Shown in pieces: positions 16,510 to 25,467 of a stretch of 64,000 nucleotides of DNA. The number at the start of each line of letters is the position of its first letter. Within the stretch, counting starts at the first letter, position 1. Origin of the DNA: Planctomycetota bacterium (GTDB lineage Bacteria; Planctomycetota; UBA1135; GCA-002686595); the NCBI GenBank assembly GCA_016795325.1, contig JAEUHY010000053.1, forward strand, positions 1-64,000, given 5' to 3'. The position numbers were made by a program, and so were the translations under genes. The notes below the pieces were generated by a model, which was not told the origin of the DNA, ran no database searches, and saw only the letters and a program-made list of their open reading frames with translations.

Positions 16510-17685
16510 TCAAAAGGGCTGATCGGCGCTCGGCAGGCGCCAGAACTCGCCGCGCAATTCGACTGCGTCGAAGATGGCCTGCGCCTGCGCGACGCTCCAC
16601 TTGCGCCAGTCGGCGTCGAGGTGCCGCCCGTACCACGCGTGCGCCAGGCGCTGGACCTGCGCAATCGGAACGCACTCGCCGCGCGGCAAAGCGTGCCGCG
16701 CGCACCACGCGTCGACGTGTTCCGCGCGCTCGAAGGGCTGCACGCTCGCGCACCAGGCGTGGACGTTGTCCCAGGCGTGCCGCGGCGGCGTGCCGAAGTG
16801 CACGAGCGGCGTGGGATCGACGAGTTCGCCGTCGCGCACTTCGATGCGCAATGCGTCGCGCTCGCCTCCGACGCGAGCGTGGATGTGTGCATTCGGCGCG
16901 GCCAGCGCACACACGCCGAGCGCGCACCACAAGCACGGCGCCCACCAACCGCGCGTCGGGGTTTCGACCCACACGGTGGTCGGCGTGCTCGAGAAGGGAT
17001 GCGCGATCCACACCGAGTGCGAGCCGGGGTGCAGCACCAGTCCGTGGCCTCGGTGGAGGCGCTCGAGCGCGCTCTCGATGAATTGCGCAGGCTGCGCAAG
17101 CGTGCGCGCGAGTTGCTCTACGTCGGGCGCGAAGCCGCGTTGCACGAAGCTCGCGATGACCGCTTGGTGCACGAGGCCGTCGAGCGGCGTCGCGGACGCG
17201 GGCAGAAGATCGCGCCGCAACACCAGGGCGCCCACGAACCCGTGTTGCGCGTGGCGGAACGCACGCGGGAGCTCACCGACCACTTCGAAGCCCAACCGTC
17301 GCCACAGCTGCAGCGCGCTCGTGTTCGTGCTCACCACGAAGTTGAACTGCACGGCCTCGAAGCCCAGCGCGCGCGCTCGTTCGAGCGAGTGTTCGCCCAG
17401 TTGCCGGCCCAAGCCGCGGCCGCGCGCCCGCTGCGCGACGAAGTACGACGCCGTCGCGACGTGCGAGCCGCGCCCGGGGTGGTTGGCGCGCAGCGTGAAT
17501 GCGCCGAGGAGCTCACCGCCATCGTGCGCGATCCACTGCTCACCGCCGCGTCCGCACCAATCGCGCTCGAAGTCGCGCAACGTCGTCGAGCTATCGTAGG
17601 CGTACGTCGCGCCCTCGCGGATCACGTCCTGGAACTCGGCCCACAGCGGCTCGAGATCGGCAGCTTCCATCGTTCGCAGGTGCAT
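16510..17685 (-). CDS. Fusion of GNAT acetyltransferase and alkylmercury lyase (MerB)-like domain
   Basis: A 391-residue two-domain protein. Residues 1-160 are a GNAT domain, with acetyl-CoA loop RARGRGLGRQL at about 86-96 and NTSALQLWRRLGFEVVGEL at 121-139. Residues about 165-390 match MerB: a winged-helix-like segment, HPFSSTPTTVWVET, WWAPCLWCALGVCALAA, LVHFGTP and WCASVQPF. C251 aligns with MerB Cys96 and C312 with Cys159, but the residue at the Asp99 position is C254. MerB cleaves carbon-mercury bonds; with a changed third residue the lyase activity is uncertain. No merA, merR or merT is adjacent. The 43-base gap to the neighbour shows convergent ends. Confidence 0.75.
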   Translation of the reverse strand: MHLRTMEAADLEPLWAEFQDVIREGATYAYDSSTTLRDFERDWCGRGGEQWIAHDGGELLGAFTLRANHPGRGSHVATASYFVAQRARGRGLGRQLGEHSLERARALGFEAVQFNFVVSTNTSALQLWRRLGFEVVGELPRAFRHAQHGFVGALVLRRDLLPASATPLDGLVHQAVIASFVQRGFAPDVEQLARTLAQPAQFIESALERLHRGHGLVLHPGSHSVWIAHPFSSTPTTVWVETPTRGWWAPCLWCALGVCALAAPNAHIHARVGGERDALRIEVRDGELVDPTPLVHFGTPPRHAWDNVHAWCASVQPFERAEHVDAWCARHALPRGECVPIAQVQRLAHAWYGRHLDADWRKWSVAQAQAIFDAVELRGEFWRLPSADQPF

Positions 17686-17754
17686 GGCCGCCCGCGAGTG
17701 TAGTCGCGGCGCCGCGCGCGCGGCCGAAGCGCGTCGCGGCGCACCCGCGCGAAC

Positions 17755-18792
17755 TCAGGGCGCGGTGACGAACTCGAGCGCGTTGCTCAGGTTCGTCGTC
17801 TTGGCCGCCGGCGGATCGCGGAACCAGGCCTGCGCGTTGACGACGACTCCAGAGCTGAACGGCGCACCCAGTGCGCCCGGATTGGCGGCGAGCCAAGTGA
17901 GCCAGTCGATGTTGAACGCGCCGTTGCACAGCCCGGGTAGCCCGTTGCTGTTGAGCAGGCTCATGCGCTGCGTGGGGGACTTCACGCACAGGAAGCTCGA
18001 ACTGCCCGGCGCCCAGGGCGAAATCGCGCGGCCACTCACGCCGAAGAAGATCAGGCCCTGCTTGTTCGGCTCGACGTTGTTGACGCGGAGATGGAAACCT
18101 GCGCTCGCGGAGACGTGGGCCGAGCCCGCGTAGCTCATCGTCGCCGTGCAGCCGCTCGAGGTCGTGCCCGGCGTGCAGTAGGTGGTCGGGACGCTCGCGC
18201 CGAACTGGAACGAGACCGAGTAGATGCGTCCGGTGAAGCTGAGATTATCGATAGGGAATCCGCCCGTGCCGATGATCGTCCCGATGTTCAGCGTGCCGCT
18301 CACGTACGACCAGGGGTCGGTCGTGATGCCGTAGCCGCTGAAGTCCACCAGCGGTCCGGTGAGCGCCCCGGGCGTCGCGACACCGCCGCTGAAGCTGTAG
18401 TCACGGTGCGTGATGCCGATGGTGTATTGCTTGCCGGCGCTGAGCGCCGTGATGCCTGCTTGGGAGGCGAAGGGGTGCGTCTGCACGCCGGTGGACGTCG
18501 AGGCGCGCGGCGTGCCGATCGCGACCACTTTCCACTGGGTGGGGCCGGTGACCTCGAGGATCAGCGGCGTCACCTTCGAGCCCAAGGTGTCCGCGTCGAT
18601 GTCGAAGAACGACCAGTTCCCGAGCGCGGCCGGCCCGGTGAGGGGCTGCGTGCCGCCGCGGTAGAAGTAGGTCCAAATGCCGGTGCCGTTGGTGATCGGG
18701 CGATCGATCACCGGGCTGCCGACGGTTTGGGCGCTGGCGCTGGCGCACAAGCTGGCGAGAGCGAGGACGGCGAGGAGGCGTTGCATGTGCAT
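17755..18792 (-). CDS. Secreted protein with the 141-residue Cys-containing C-terminal domain
   Basis: A 345-residue protein with a clear signal peptide (RLLAVLALASLCASASAQ, cleavage likely after SAQ). Residues about 22-200 form a beta-rich domain of unknown family (TNGTGIWTYFYRGG, WSFFDIDADTLGSKVTPLIL, YTIGITHRDYSFSGG). Residues 205-345 are the same 141-residue end domain found on the three propellers at 22687-30747, with cysteines at domain positions 2, 11, 65 and 85 and the ending NLSNALEFVTAP. The domain probably forms a disulphide-stabilised module for surface attachment or secretion (inference). The start M1 (18792) or M3 (18786) cannot be told apart. Confidence 0.8.
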   Translation of the reverse strand: MHMQRLLAVLALASLCASASAQTVGSPVIDRPITNGTGIWTYFYRGGTQPLTGPAALGNWSFFDIDADTLGSKVTPLILEVTGPTQWKVVAIGTPRASTSTGVQTHPFASQAGITALSAGKQYTIGITHRDYSFSGGVATPGALTGPLVDFSGYGITTDPWSYVSGTLNIGTIIGTGGFPIDNLSFTGRIYSVSFQFGASVPTTYCTPGTTSSGCTATMSYAGSAHVSASAGFHLRVNNVEPNKQGLIFFGVSGRAISPWAPGSSSFLCVKSPTQRMSLLNSNGLPGLCNGAFNIDWLTWLAANPGALGAPFSSGVVVNAQAWFRDPPAAKTTNLSNALEFVTAP

Positions 18793-19299
18793 GGTGGAGT
18801 TCGAGTTGGTCGCGCGTTGGATGTGTTCGCGAGCGCTGCGCGCCCGACGCTGCAGTTGAATCCGCGCGGAACGCCGGGCGTTACAGCGTGATTCGTCGCC
18901 GTGGGATCTGTGCCCTGGCCCCTAGCCCACGGGCGCTGCACGGGCCGAGCTCGAACTCCCGAGGTGTGGGTCGCGCGGGTTCGGACACAACGAGCGACGC
19001 CGAGGAGCGCCTCGGTCGCAGGCGGGCCGGCCGCCACAAGCCGCGGACGTCGCTCCCGGTGCGCACTCGCACTCGCCGTGGGCGTTGACCCGTCGCCTCG
19101 ATCCGCCGCTGGCGCAGTTGCAGCCAACGACCGACCGCGGTGCATCCGCTCAGCGGCCGCGGCGCGTGAGCACACGCGCCGGCTCGCCTGTGTGCGGTAG
19201 CCGCAGGCGTGTCGCGATATGCTCGCGCGCCCGTCACGCGGCGGCGCTTGTTGCGAGTGCAGCCGCTCAACTCCTCTTGCCCCAGGATCGACCGTGTCC
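18793..19299. other. Divergent intergenic region
   Basis: About 500 bases lie between two genes for secreted products transcribed away from each other. No frame has a domain signature and no tRNA-like structure was found. It should contain both promoters. The only site I can point to is AGGA at 19284-19287, before the start of the S9 peptidase. Confidence 0.4.
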
Positions 19300-21354
19300 A
19301 TGCTGTTGACGCTTCGACGCACCCGTGTTCCGGCGCTCTCCGCCGTCCTGCTTCCGTTCGTCGCCGCGCCGCTCCTGGCGCAGGCGAGCGAGGTCCTCAC
19401 GCCGCACAAGGTCGCCGAGCTGCGCGGCGTCACCGCGGCTGAGATCTCGCCCGATGGCGCGCGCGTCGTCTACACGCTCGCCGTGCCGCGCAAGCCGATG
19501 GTCGACGAAGACGGCGGCTCGTGGACCGAGCTGCACGTGTACGAGCGCGAGAGCGGAGCGACGCGCCCGTTCGTCACGGGCAAGCAGAACGCGTCGGCTG
19601 CGACGTGGACGCCGGACGGTCGCGCGATCGCGTTCCTCGCCAAGCGCAACGACGACAAGAACACGTGTCTGTACACGATCGCGATCGACGGCGGCGAAGC
19701 GCGCCGCGCGGCGAGCTTGAGCGAATCGATCGCGAGCTTCGATCTGCACCGCGACGGCGCGCGCGTGGCGCTGGTCGGTCTCGAGCCGTTGCCCGAGGCG
19801 AAGAAGAAGGCGCAGGAGAAGGGCTTCCGCCAAGAGGTGTACGAAGAGGACATGCGCTTCTCGCGCGTGTGGGTCGGCGCGCTCAACGACGAGACGAACA
19901 AGCCGGCGAAGCTCGAGCTCGCGGGCCAGGTCTACAAGGCGCTGTGGAGTCCCGTCGACGATCGCCTCGCGGTTTCGATCGCGCCGACGCCGACCGTCGA
20001 CGACAGCTACATGCGCACACGCATCCACATCGTCGATCTGTCGGGCAAGGTGCTCGCCAAGATCGACAACCCCGGGAAGCTCGGCGATTTCGCCTGGAGC
20101 CCGGATGGCAAGCAGCTCGCTTTTGTCTCGGCCGGCGACGTCCACGATCCGACCGCGGGGCGCTTGATGCTGGCGCCGGCGAGCGGCGGCGCGCCGGTCG
20201 AACTGCGCCCCGGCCTCGAAGGCGACGTGATGGCCTTCGAATGGCAGAACGCCGATTCGCTGCTCAGCGTCTACGCGTACGGAGTGTGGACGGCGTTCGA
20301 GAAGCTCAGCCTGAACGGCGAAGCGAAGATGCTCGTCGCGACGGGCGGCCCCGTGCTCGCCAGCCTGTCGCTCGCGAACGACGGGATGCACGCGGCGTTT
20401 ACCGCGAGCACGCCCACGCATCCCTCCGAACTGTTCACGATGAGCCACGGCGACGCGGCGCCCAAGCGCTGCACGGACTCCAATCCCTGGCTCGCGAACA
20501 CGCGCCTCGCGCCGCAGGAAGTGGTCAAGTTCAAGGCGCGCGACGGGCTCGAACTCGAAGGCCTGCTCGTGCGGCCGCTCGATGAGAAGAAGGGCCAGCG
20601 CTATCCGCTGATCCTGTACGTGCACGGCGGCCCTGAGTCGCACCACTCGAACAACTGGCTCACCAACTACGGCGATCCGGCGCAGACCGGGGCCGCGCGC
20701 GGTTTCGCGGTGTTCCACACCAACTACCGCGGTTCGACCGGCCGCGGCATGGCCTTCGCCAAGTCGAGCCAGGGCGACGCGGGCGGCAAGGAGTTCGACG
20801 ATCTGATCGACGCCATCGATCACCTGGTGGCGATCGGGCTGGTCGACAAGGACAAGGTCGCGGTCACCGGCGGCAGCTACGGCGGTTACGCGACGGCGTG
20901 GCTGAGCACGCGCTATTCCGAGCGCATCGCGGCCGGCGTGATGTTCGTCGGCATCAGCGACAAGATCTCGAAGGTCGGCACGACCGACATTCCCGACGAG
21001 GAGTTCTACGTGCACGCGCGCAAGCGCGTGTGGGACGACTGGCAGCACACGCTCGAGCGCAGCCCGATCTACCACGCCGGCAACTGCAAGACGCCGCTGC
21101 TGATCCTTCACGGCAAGGAGGATCCGCGCGTGAACCCCGGTCAGTCGTACGAGATGTACCGCCATCTCAAGGTGCGCAACGCGGCGCCCGTGCGTCTCGT
21201 GCTGTATCCGGGCGAAGGCCACGGCAACCGCAAGGCGGCTGCGCGCCTGGACTACAACCTGCGCATGCTGCAGTGGATCGAGCACTACGTCGTGGGCCCC
21301 AAGGGCGCTCCGCCGGCGATGGACCTCGACTACGCGGCGCCGAGCGGTTCGTAG
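19300..21354 (+). CDS. Exported S9 prolyl-oligopeptidase-family peptidase
   Basis: A 684-residue protein. ATG 19300 is used; a GTG two codons upstream (19294) has the better spacing to AGGA and may be the real start. A signal peptide (ALSAVLLPFVAAPLLAQA) leads into a beta-propeller with WD-like strands (ISPDGARVVYTLA, WTPDGRAIAFLA, WSPDGKQLAFVSA). The C-terminal alpha/beta-hydrolase has GGSYGGY with Ser526, EDPRVNPGQS with Asp608 and GEGHGNR with His641. This matches S9C dipeptidyl/acylaminoacyl peptidases that cut short peptides, here in the periplasm. A strong terminator follows at once. Confidence 0.92.
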   Translation: MLLTLRRTRVPALSAVLLPFVAAPLLAQASEVLTPHKVAELRGVTAAEISPDGARVVYTLAVPRKPMVDEDGGSWTELHVYERESGATRPFVTGKQNASAATWTPDGRAIAFLAKRNDDKNTCLYTIAIDGGEARRAASLSESIASFDLHRDGARVALVGLEPLPEAKKKAQEKGFRQEVYEEDMRFSRVWVGALNDETNKPAKLELAGQVYKALWSPVDDRLAVSIAPTPTVDDSYMRTRIHIVDLSGKVLAKIDNPGKLGDFAWSPDGKQLAFVSAGDVHDPTAGRLMLAPASGGAPVELRPGLEGDVMAFEWQNADSLLSVYAYGVWTAFEKLSLNGEAKMLVATGGPVLASLSLANDGMHAAFTASTPTHPSELFTMSHGDAAPKRCTDSNPWLANTRLAPQEVVKFKARDGLELEGLLVRPLDEKKGQRYPLILYVHGGPESHHSNNWLTNYGDPAQTGAARGFAVFHTNYRGSTGRGMAFAKSSQGDAGGKEFDDLIDAIDHLVAIGLVDKDKVAVTGGSYGGYATAWLSTRYSERIAAGVMFVGISDKISKVGTTDIPDEEFYVHARKRVWDDWQHTLERSPIYHAGNCKTPLLILHGKEDPRVNPGQSYEMYRHLKVRNAAPVRLVLYPGEGHGNRKAAARLDYNLRMLQWIEHYVVGPKGAPPAMDLDYAAPSGS

Positions 21355-21373
21355 GACTCGCTGAGTGAATCGA

Positions 21374-21427
21374 AGCGCGGCGCGCGGCGGAGACTTGCTC
21401 TCGCCGCGCGCCGCGCTGTTTTCTTTT
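21374..21427 (+). terminator. Intrinsic terminator after the S9 peptidase gene
   Basis: A perfect 16-bp stem (21374-21389 with 21402-21417, AGCGCGGCGCGCGGCG) with a 12-base loop is followed by GTTTTCTTTT. It isolates the peptidase from the following transporter gene. Confidence 0.93.
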
Positions 21428-21524
21428 GCGAGCAGCGCACTGCGCCGGTGCTGCTTCGCTGCGCCGCTCCGCGACGCACTTCAGCGCTCGCCCGAGCCCA
21501 TGTAGAGTCCGCCGCTCACCCCGC

Positions 21525-22406
21525 ATGACGCCGCACGCCGCCGCTCCGTTTCCGCCGCGCCTCGCTCTGGGCGTGGCGATCGCTGCGGTGTCGACCAGCG
21601 CGGTGTTCATCCGCCTCGCCGATGCGCCGCCGCTGGTGGTCGCGTTCTGGCGCTGCGCGCTCGCTACGGCGTTGCTCGCGTTGTTCATGGGACGCCAGTG
21701 CTGGCGCGAGTGGCGCGCGCTGACCCGGCGCGACCTCGCCGTGCTCGCCGCGGCTGGACTCGCGCTCGCAGTTCATTTTGCGGCCTGGATCACGTCGCTC
21801 TCGTACACGTCGGTCGCGTCGAGCATCGTGCTGGTCAACACGACTCCGCTGTGGGTCGCGCTCGCGGCGCCGCTGGTGACCACCGACCGCGTGCAGCCGC
21901 TGACCTGGGTTGCGATCGGCGTCGCGGTCGTCGGTTGCGCCATCATCGGCGCGGGAGATTTCGAGCTCAGCGGCGACGCGTTGCTCGGAGACGGGCTCGC
22001 GCTGCTCGGCGCCATCCTGTGTGCGACGTTCATGCTCGTCGGACGCCGCCTGCGCCAAACGCTCTCGCTCGGACCGTACGTGGTCGGCCTGTACGGCGTC
22101 GCGGCGCTGTTCTTGTTCGTCTTCGTGCTCAGTTCGGGCGCGAGCTTGACCGGCTACTCGGCGAGCACGTTCGGTTGGCTCGTAGGCCTCGCGCTCGTTC
22201 CGCAGGTGCTCGGCCACTCGAGCTACAACTACGCGCTGCGCTACGTGAGCGCGGCGCTGACGAGCATCGCAACCTTGGGCGAGTCGGTGGGGGCCACGCT
22301 GCTCGCGTGGTGGATCCTCGGCGACGAACCGAGCGCGCAGACGCTGCTCGGCGGCGCGCTGGTGCTCGTGGGGATGGCGCTGGCCGTGCGTGCGGAGCGG
22401 ACGTAG
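21525..22406 (+). CDS. EamA/DMT-family membrane transporter
   Basis: A 293-residue protein with about ten hydrophobic helices arranged as two EamA halves. The first half includes LALGVAIAAVSTSAVFIRLA, ALATALLALFMG, VLAAAGLALAVHFAAWITSL and SIVLVNTTPLWVALAAPLV. The second half includes GLALLGAILCATFMLVGRRL, YVVGLYGVAALFLFVFVLSS and a final ALTSIATLGESVGATLLAWW-type helix. These transporters export or import amino acids, nucleotides or drugs; the substrate is not predictable. ATG 21525 precedes the first helix, while an upstream in-frame extension is not membrane-like. It stands alone between a terminator and the propeller cluster. Confidence 0.88.
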   Translation: MTPHAAAPFPPRLALGVAIAAVSTSAVFIRLADAPPLVVAFWRCALATALLALFMGRQCWREWRALTRRDLAVLAAAGLALAVHFAAWITSLSYTSVASSIVLVNTTPLWVALAAPLVTTDRVQPLTWVAIGVAVVGCAIIGAGDFELSGDALLGDGLALLGAILCATFMLVGRRLRQTLSLGPYVVGLYGVAALFLFVFVLSSGASLTGYSASTFGWLVGLALVPQVLGHSSYNYALRYVSAALTSIATLGESVGATLLAWWILGDEPSAQTLLGGALVLVGMALAVRAERT

Positions 22407-22609
22407 ACCGGGCGAGGCTCGCGCAAGTTCGGCGAGCGCGACGAGTCCCGCTTCGCCTGAATCGCCGCCCCTCACGCTGGTGAGCGCTGACCTCGCGCGC
22501 GCTTCGCGCCGGCGCACGGACTCGCTCGCAGCGGCGCTGACCGATCCACGGCGCCAGCGCGCCTCGTCCGGCTCGCACGAGGATGCGCCAAGACCTGCGC
22601 CAGCATGAC

Positions 22610-22686
22610 TTGACGGATTGGCGCTCCTCGGCGAGTCTTATCGTGGCGGACAGATACGACGGCCTCGAACGGGGCCGTGTTGCACC
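22610..22686 (+). promoter_or_regulatory. Conserved upstream block of propeller gene 1
   Basis: TTGACGGATTGGC starts exactly 77 bases before ATG 22687. The same element starts 77 bases before the other two propeller genes. GANNCT occurs 17 bases after TTGACG in all three, and an ACGGGGCCG box lies about ten bases before the start codon. The -35 match is good; the -10 is not a standard hexamer. Confidence 0.55.
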
Positions 22687-25269
22687 ATGCGCAGCATCGC
22701 GTCGCTTGTCCGTACCGCTCCTTTGTTTTTGGTTGGAACGCTCGCCGCATCCGGCACGGACCGGCCGGGGCTGACTCCAGATGAGGCGCGCCGTAGCGCG
22801 CCCGCCACCGATTCCGTCCCGGAAGGACTCGCCGCCTCCGACTGGTCGAGCATCCGCGCCGCCTACGAGGCGGGTCGGCACAGGATCGTCGCCGTCGACG
22901 GCGCCTGCGGAGCTGAGAACAGCTGGACTGCCCGCAATCCCGGCCAAGGCTTGAACACCACGTTCGACGAGCACGGATTCACGGCAACGCCTGATGGCGC
23001 CAGTTGGAGCTGGGGCCTCGACCTCCAAAGCTACGGCTGGGACGCCGCGAGTTTCGTCACCACTCCGCTCGCCACCTCCACGGACGGCGGCCGTCTTTCG
23101 CGTGTGTGGGATGAACGTCTCACCGAGTGGTACGTCAACGACTCACGCGGCCTCGAGCACGGCTTCACCGTCGCCAGCCGCCCCAGCTCCGCAAACGCTC
23201 CGCTGATTGTGGATCTGTCCGTTCGCGGTGGGCTGCAACCTGTCGTTTCGCCTGACGGTCGCAATGTGGCGTTCACCGACGCGCAAGGCGGCGCGGCGCT
23301 CAACTACAACGGCCTCACGGTGTTCGACGCCGCTGGACACAAGGTCCCTGCGCAGTGGTCTGCGCTCGGCGGCGATCGCCTGCGGCTGCAGGTCGACGAT
23401 GCCACAGCGAGCTACCCGCTCACCATCGACCCGATTGTGCAGCAGGCCTACCTCAAGGCCTCGAACACCGAGGCGAGCGACAACATCGGCTGGACGTTGG
23501 CCATCAGCGGCGACACGGTGGTGGTCGGGGCTCACTTCGAGGACAGCAGCGCCACCGGCGTGAACGGCGTTCAGACGAACAACGGCGCCTCAGAGTCTGG
23601 CGCGGCTTACGTTTTCGTCCGCTCAGGCGGCGTCTGGAGTCAGGAGGCCTACTTGAAGGCTTCCAACACCGGGGCCGGTGACAACTTCGGCTGGTCTGTT
23701 GCCATCAGCGGCGACACGGTGGTGGTCGGGGCCTACAACGAGGACAGCAACGCTACGGGCGTTAACGGCAACCAGGCCGACAACAGCGCCGCGTCATCCG
23801 GCGCGGCGTACGTCTTCGTCCGCTCGGGCGGCGTTTGGAGCCAACAGGCCTACCTCAAGGCCTCGAACACCGGGCCGGTCGACACGTTTGGTTACTCGGT
23901 GGCGATCAGCGGCGACACCGTGGTGGTCGGGGCGCGGAACGAGGACAGCAACGCAGCGGGCGTGAACGGCAACCAAGCGGACAACAGCATCACGACTGCC
24001 GGCGCGGCCTATGTCTTCGTCCGCTCGGGCGGTGTCTGGAGCCAGCAGGCCTACCTCAAGGCCTCCAATCCCGGTGCGAACGACTTTTTCGGCAAGTCCG
24101 TGGCCGTCAGTGGCGACACGGTTGTCGTCACCGCGCACTGGGAGGACAGCAATGCCACGGGCGTAAACGGCAATCAAGCGGACGACAGCGCGAGTATTGC
24201 AGGCGCGGCCTACGTGTTTGTTCGCTCGGGCGGCGTTTGGAGCCAGGAGGCCTACTTGAAGGCCTCCAATACCGCTCCGACTGAGTACTTCGGTTGGGCC
24301 GTCGCCGTCAACGGCGACACGCTGGCGGTTGGAGCGGTCGGTGAGGACAGCGCCGCCACGGGGGTCAACGGCAACCAAGCCGACAACAGTCTGAGCGAGT
24401 CCGGCGCGGTGTACGTCTTCGTGCGCGCCGGCGGTGTCTGGAGCCAGGAGGCCTACCTCAAGGCCTCCAACCCTGGCGCGGGCGACTGGTTCGGCTGCTC
24501 GGTGGCCATTGACGGCGACACGCTGGTGGTCGGAGCGTACCCAGAGGACAGCAACGGGACCGGCGTGAATGGCAACCAAGCGGACAACAGCGCTGTGAAC
24601 GCTGGCGCCGCTTTCGTCTTTGTCCGCTCCGGCGGCGCTTGGAGCCAGCAGTCCTACCTCAAGGCCTCCAACACCGACGCGGGTGACCTCTTCGGCCACG
24701 CAGTTGGCGTCAGCGGCGACACGGTGGTGGTCGGCGCGCCGGCCGAGGACAGCAACACCACGGGCGTCAACGGCAACCAGGCGAACAACAGCGCCACCAG
24801 CTCTGGCGCGGCCTACGTCTTCACGCTGCCCATTGCGTTCACGTACTGCACGGCAGGGACTTCGACGAACGGCTGCGTGCCGTCGATCAGCTCGACGGGT
24901 TGGCCCAGCATCGCCGCGACCTCGGGCTTCTCGATCAACGTCGCGAACGTCGAAGGCCAGAAGCAGGGCCTCGTCTTCTACGGACTCTCCGGACGCACGG
25001 TGAGCGTGTGGGGCGCCGGCGGGACCAGCTTTTTCTGCGTGAAGTCGCCCACCAAGCGCATGCAGGCGCAGAGCGCGGGCGGCACGAGCGGGCTGTGCGA
25101 CGGCGTGTTCAGCGAGGACTGGCTCGCGTACCTCGCCTCGCATCCGCTCGCGCTCGGGCAGCCGTTCTCGGCTGGAACGACGGTCAACGCGCAGGCCTGG
25201 TACCGCGACCCGCCCGCGGTGAAGACCTCGAACCTGAGCGACGCGCTCGAGTTCGTGACGCAGCCGTAG
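22687..25269 (+). CDS. Secreted seven-repeat FG-GAP propeller protein, paralogue 1
   Basis: An 860-residue protein. ATG 22687 begins a signal-like segment (SLVRTAPLFLVGTLAASG). Residues about 40-250 are an N-terminal beta domain (SVPEGLAASDWSSIRAAYEA, SWSWGLDLQSYGWDAA, YPLTIDPIVQQAYLKASN). From residue 252 there are seven units of about 67 residues with the core QQAYLKASN, then FG-x-SVAISGDTVVVGA, EDSNATGVNGNQADNS and GAAYVFVRSGGVWS. Seven FG-GAP units fit one complete integrin-alpha-like propeller. Residues 720-860 are the 141-residue Cys domain. Role unknown; surface binding is likely by analogy. Confidence 0.85.
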   Translation: MRSIASLVRTAPLFLVGTLAASGTDRPGLTPDEARRSAPATDSVPEGLAASDWSSIRAAYEAGRHRIVAVDGACGAENSWTARNPGQGLNTTFDEHGFTATPDGASWSWGLDLQSYGWDAASFVTTPLATSTDGGRLSRVWDERLTEWYVNDSRGLEHGFTVASRPSSANAPLIVDLSVRGGLQPVVSPDGRNVAFTDAQGGAALNYNGLTVFDAAGHKVPAQWSALGGDRLRLQVDDATASYPLTIDPIVQQAYLKASNTEASDNIGWTLAISGDTVVVGAHFEDSSATGVNGVQTNNGASESGAAYVFVRSGGVWSQEAYLKASNTGAGDNFGWSVAISGDTVVVGAYNEDSNATGVNGNQADNSAASSGAAYVFVRSGGVWSQQAYLKASNTGPVDTFGYSVAISGDTVVVGARNEDSNAAGVNGNQADNSITTAGAAYVFVRSGGVWSQQAYLKASNPGANDFFGKSVAVSGDTVVVTAHWEDSNATGVNGNQADDSASIAGAAYVFVRSGGVWSQEAYLKASNTAPTEYFGWAVAVNGDTLAVGAVGEDSAATGVNGNQADNSLSESGAVYVFVRAGGVWSQEAYLKASNPGAGDWFGCSVAIDGDTLVVGAYPEDSNGTGVNGNQADNSAVNAGAAFVFVRSGGAWSQQSYLKASNTDAGDLFGHAVGVSGDTVVVGAPAEDSNTTGVNGNQANNSATSSGAAYVFTLPIAFTYCTAGTSTNGCVPSISSTGWPSIAATSGFSINVANVEGQKQGLVFYGLSGRTVSVWGAGGTSFFCVKSPTKRMQAQSAGGTSGLCDGVFSEDWLAYLASHPLALGQPFSAGTTVNAQAWYRDPPAVKTSNLSDALEFVTQP

Positions 25270-25290
25270 CGTTCCACGCGATCGGTAGCA

Positions 25291-25340
25291 GCCGCGCGCG
25301 CCCCAGCTCGGCCGCGCGGGGGCGCGCGCGGCAGTTTGTT
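25291..25340 (+). terminator. Terminator between propeller genes 1 and 2
   Basis: A 14-bp perfect stem (25291-25304 with 25319-25332, GCCGCGCGCGCCCC) is followed by AGTTTGTT. The gene 1 to gene 2 spacer therefore contains both a terminator and the next conserved upstream block, so the genes look separately expressed. Confidence 0.75.
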
Positions 25341-25390
25341 CGACGCACCTCGGCGCCCGCCGCCAAGTTCTCCGCCGCGCTCCAGCCCGC

Positions 25391-25467
25391 TTGACGGTTC
25401 GGCGACCTGCGGCGACCCTGCACTCGGCGGCAAAGGACGGCGGTTCCTGACGGGGCCGAGATTCATC
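25391..25467 (+). promoter_or_regulatory. Conserved upstream block of propeller gene 2
   Basis: TTGACGGTTCGGC lies exactly 77 bases before ATG 25468, and the ACGGGGCCG box is retained. The surrounding 130 bases are also similar to the region before gene 3, so the spacer was copied with the gene. Confidence 0.55.

Noticed and set aside
22610..22641. Standard sigma-70 -10 box (TCTTAT at 22636) for propeller gene 1
   Set aside because: The spacing from TTGACG would be 20 bases and the box is not kept in the other two copies.
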